From the NCBI GenBank assembly GCA_937959275.1, contig CALGLU010000039.1, positions 1-64,000 of the forward strand: a stretch of 64,000 nucleotides of DNA. Reading direction: 5' to 3'. This document shows positions 62,928-64,000 of this stretch, piece after piece (position 1 is the stretch's first letter; the number at the start of each line of letters is the position of its first letter). The notes below the pieces were generated by a model, which saw only the letters and a program-made list of their open reading frames with translations, did not search any database and was not told the DNA's origin. Position numbers and translations under genes: made by a program. The DNA is from an uncultured Saprospiraceae bacterium (GTDB taxonomy: Bacteria > Bacteroidota > Bacteroidia > Chitinophagales > Saprospiraceae).

Positions 62928-64000
62928 TTAAAAATCTAAAGCTCCTAATTGAGATGCCATCGTCCAGCCAAAGACTGAAGTGTCAGCTCCTTTCGTATTT
63001 GCTCCTATGGCAACTGTTGAATTGTCACTTGCAAACTGTGTATCAAAGGCCGCATCGTCGCCACCTTTATCGGCGCTCACATCCGATAGCGAAGTGCCAT
63101 CAGCTAGTGAAAATTCGTTTCCTTTTATTTGAATTAAGCCACTCGTATAATTAGCAGAAACTGCTGCATCATCCAATTCTATGTCTGCTCCTGCTGGAAA
63201 ATTAAACCAGTAAGAATCAAGAACATTCCCTTGAGCGACTGATCTAAAATCTGCAAATTCTGATGCAAGACCTTTGAGTGTCCCATTGATCATGGTGAAG
63301 CTGCCCTCAGTATTGACATCACCCTCTGGACCATCGATCTCCAAACCATGATCCGAATCAACTCCCGCTATGTAGATATAGTTATTAATTGTGCCAGCAT
63401 ATGCCTGATCGATATCATATGCATCATCTCCTTGTGCCCACACAAGAGCATTCGTGATATCTACCGTTCCACCAAAACATTCTATGCCATCATCTAGGTT
63501 AGCAACAACTTCAATATGCTCTATGATTGTACCTGACCCAACTCCACCAAGTGTCAATCCGTTAATCTCATTGCCTTCTCCAATTAAAGTCCCTGCATGT
63601 CTGATCGAGACATACCTAAGCACGCCACTATTATCTGTAGGATCATCTCCTCCATAGGTTCCAAAGCTGTCATCTGGTGGCAAGCCTTCGATCAATGCCT
63701 CAGCACCTGAACGTGAAGAAACTGGTGCTTTGCCTAGAATGATCAGTCCACCCCATTGGCCTCTTTGCGTCTCATCAAGATTTGTTCCCACCAATTGGCC
63801 CATCGTTATATTGTCATCTGAAGCAGTCATAATAATGGGCGCATCTGCCGTTCCTTCTGCCATGATTTTGCCCCCACGCTCTATGATTAAAGCTGAGGCT
63901 AAAGTGCCTGTCCCAGCTGCTCCTTTGATAATGGTGCCTGGCTCAATTGTCAAGGTGACTCCATCATTGACGACCACCTTACCAGCAATTGTATAGACTG
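62928..64000 (-). CDS. Secreted beta-helix protein, partial (5' end outside the window)
   Basis: The frame runs from the window edge (64000) to the stop at 62928 with no start: upstream of the GTG at 63977 it still reads VYTIAGK, so the gene continues beyond the window. The visible part of about 357 residues has parallel beta-helix-type repeats (VTLTIEPGTIIKG, ALIIERGGKIMAEG, GQWGGLIILGKAPV, IIEHIEVVANLDDGIECFGG), typical of secreted proteins encoded next to TonB receptors in Bacteroidota. It is transcribed towards the receptor gene, 232 bp away. Function unknown; surface binding of a ligand or metal is possible. Confidence 0.7.
   Translation of the reverse strand, partial: VYTIAGKVVVNDGVTLTIEPGTIIKGAAGTGTLASALIIERGGKIMAEGTADAPIIMTASDDNITMGQLVGTNLDETQRGQWGGLIILGKAPVSSRSGAEALIEGLPPDDSFGTYGGDDPTDNSGVLRYVSIRHAGTLIGEGNEINGLTLGGVGSGTIIEHIEVVANLDDGIECFGGTVDITNALVWAQGDDAYDIDQAYAGTINNYIYIAGVDSDHGLEIDGPEGDVNTEGSFTMINGTLKGLASEFADFRSVAQGNVLDSYWFNFPAGADIELDDAAVSANYTSGLIQIKGNEFSLADGTSLSDVSADKGGDDAAFDTQFASDNSTVAIGANTKGADTSVFGWTMASQLGALDF

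Overview
The window comes from a bacterium of the phylum Bacteroidota, probably a free-living, polysaccharide-degrading member of a Saprospira/Cytophaga-type lineage; the genus cannot be fixed from the sequence. The evidence is Bacteroidota-type promoters (TTG, about 19-20 bp, then TAnnTTTG), a PorZ-like type IX secretion protein, cargo proteins with type IX C-terminal sorting domains, a carboxypeptidase-regulatory/TonB-dependent receptor, LytS/LytTR signalling, a GGGPS-family enzyme and low-GC DNA. No rRNA, tRNA or CRISPR array was seen.

Layout. 1-1140: mobile-element debris (the 3' end of an IS110-type transposase and a decayed group II intron end), a small secreted protein and a 44-bp direct repeat. 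1145-4363: a compact minus-strand cluster (membrane-anchored GH10, class IV aminotransferase, sulfotransferase-like protein, alkyltransferase-like DNA repair protein). 4619-8379: a TrpF-like protein, an SDR, a Gfo/Idh/MocA oxidoreductase and a lipoprotein. 8757-13782: a xylan-use locus (AraC regulator, lipoprotein GH10 xylanase, GPH sugar symporter, cytoplasmic GH43) with an unusual 50-bp tandem hairpin repeat between regulator and operon. 14148-19468: GGGPS-like enzyme, RsgA, a small membrane protein, a sensor kinase and a CocE-type hydrolase. 19694-21000: an IS110-family element with a structured 5' non-coding region, abutting a REP-like palindrome. 21069-27475: phenylalanine hydroxylase, a membrane protein, and a LytS/LytTR pair flanked by two paralogous secreted triple-repeat proteins. 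28101-36205: a giant propeller/PKD surface protein, a sulfatase, a DUF1573 protein and a Xre/RES toxin-antitoxin pair, with two copies of a MITE-like element. 36248-48737: two S74 self-processing proteins, a BlaI/BlaR1/PDZ operon with paired operators, a 2OG oxygenase and an internally duplicated beta-helix protein. 49036-53667: SDR, DUF3667, HchA, nitroreductase and Crp genes. 53728-64000: PorZ, an EamA transporter, an aspartic protease, an EEP-family nuclease, a TonB receptor and a partial beta-helix protein.

How the genes work together. The xylan locus describes surface cleavage (GH10 lipoprotein), uptake of short xylosides (GPH carrier) and cytoplasmic hydrolysis (GH43) under a sugar-sensing AraC protein. 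Large secreted proteins probably leave by type IX secretion. The best candidates for under-described biology are the IS110 element with its candidate bridge-RNA region, the hairpin-repeat array upstream of the xylanase, the LytS/LytTR locus with its paired triple-repeat proteins, the BlaI/BlaR1 operon whose third gene is a PDZ/type IX cargo protein rather than a beta-lactamase, and the CTAGTGC-ended MITE family whose ends supply gene stop codons.
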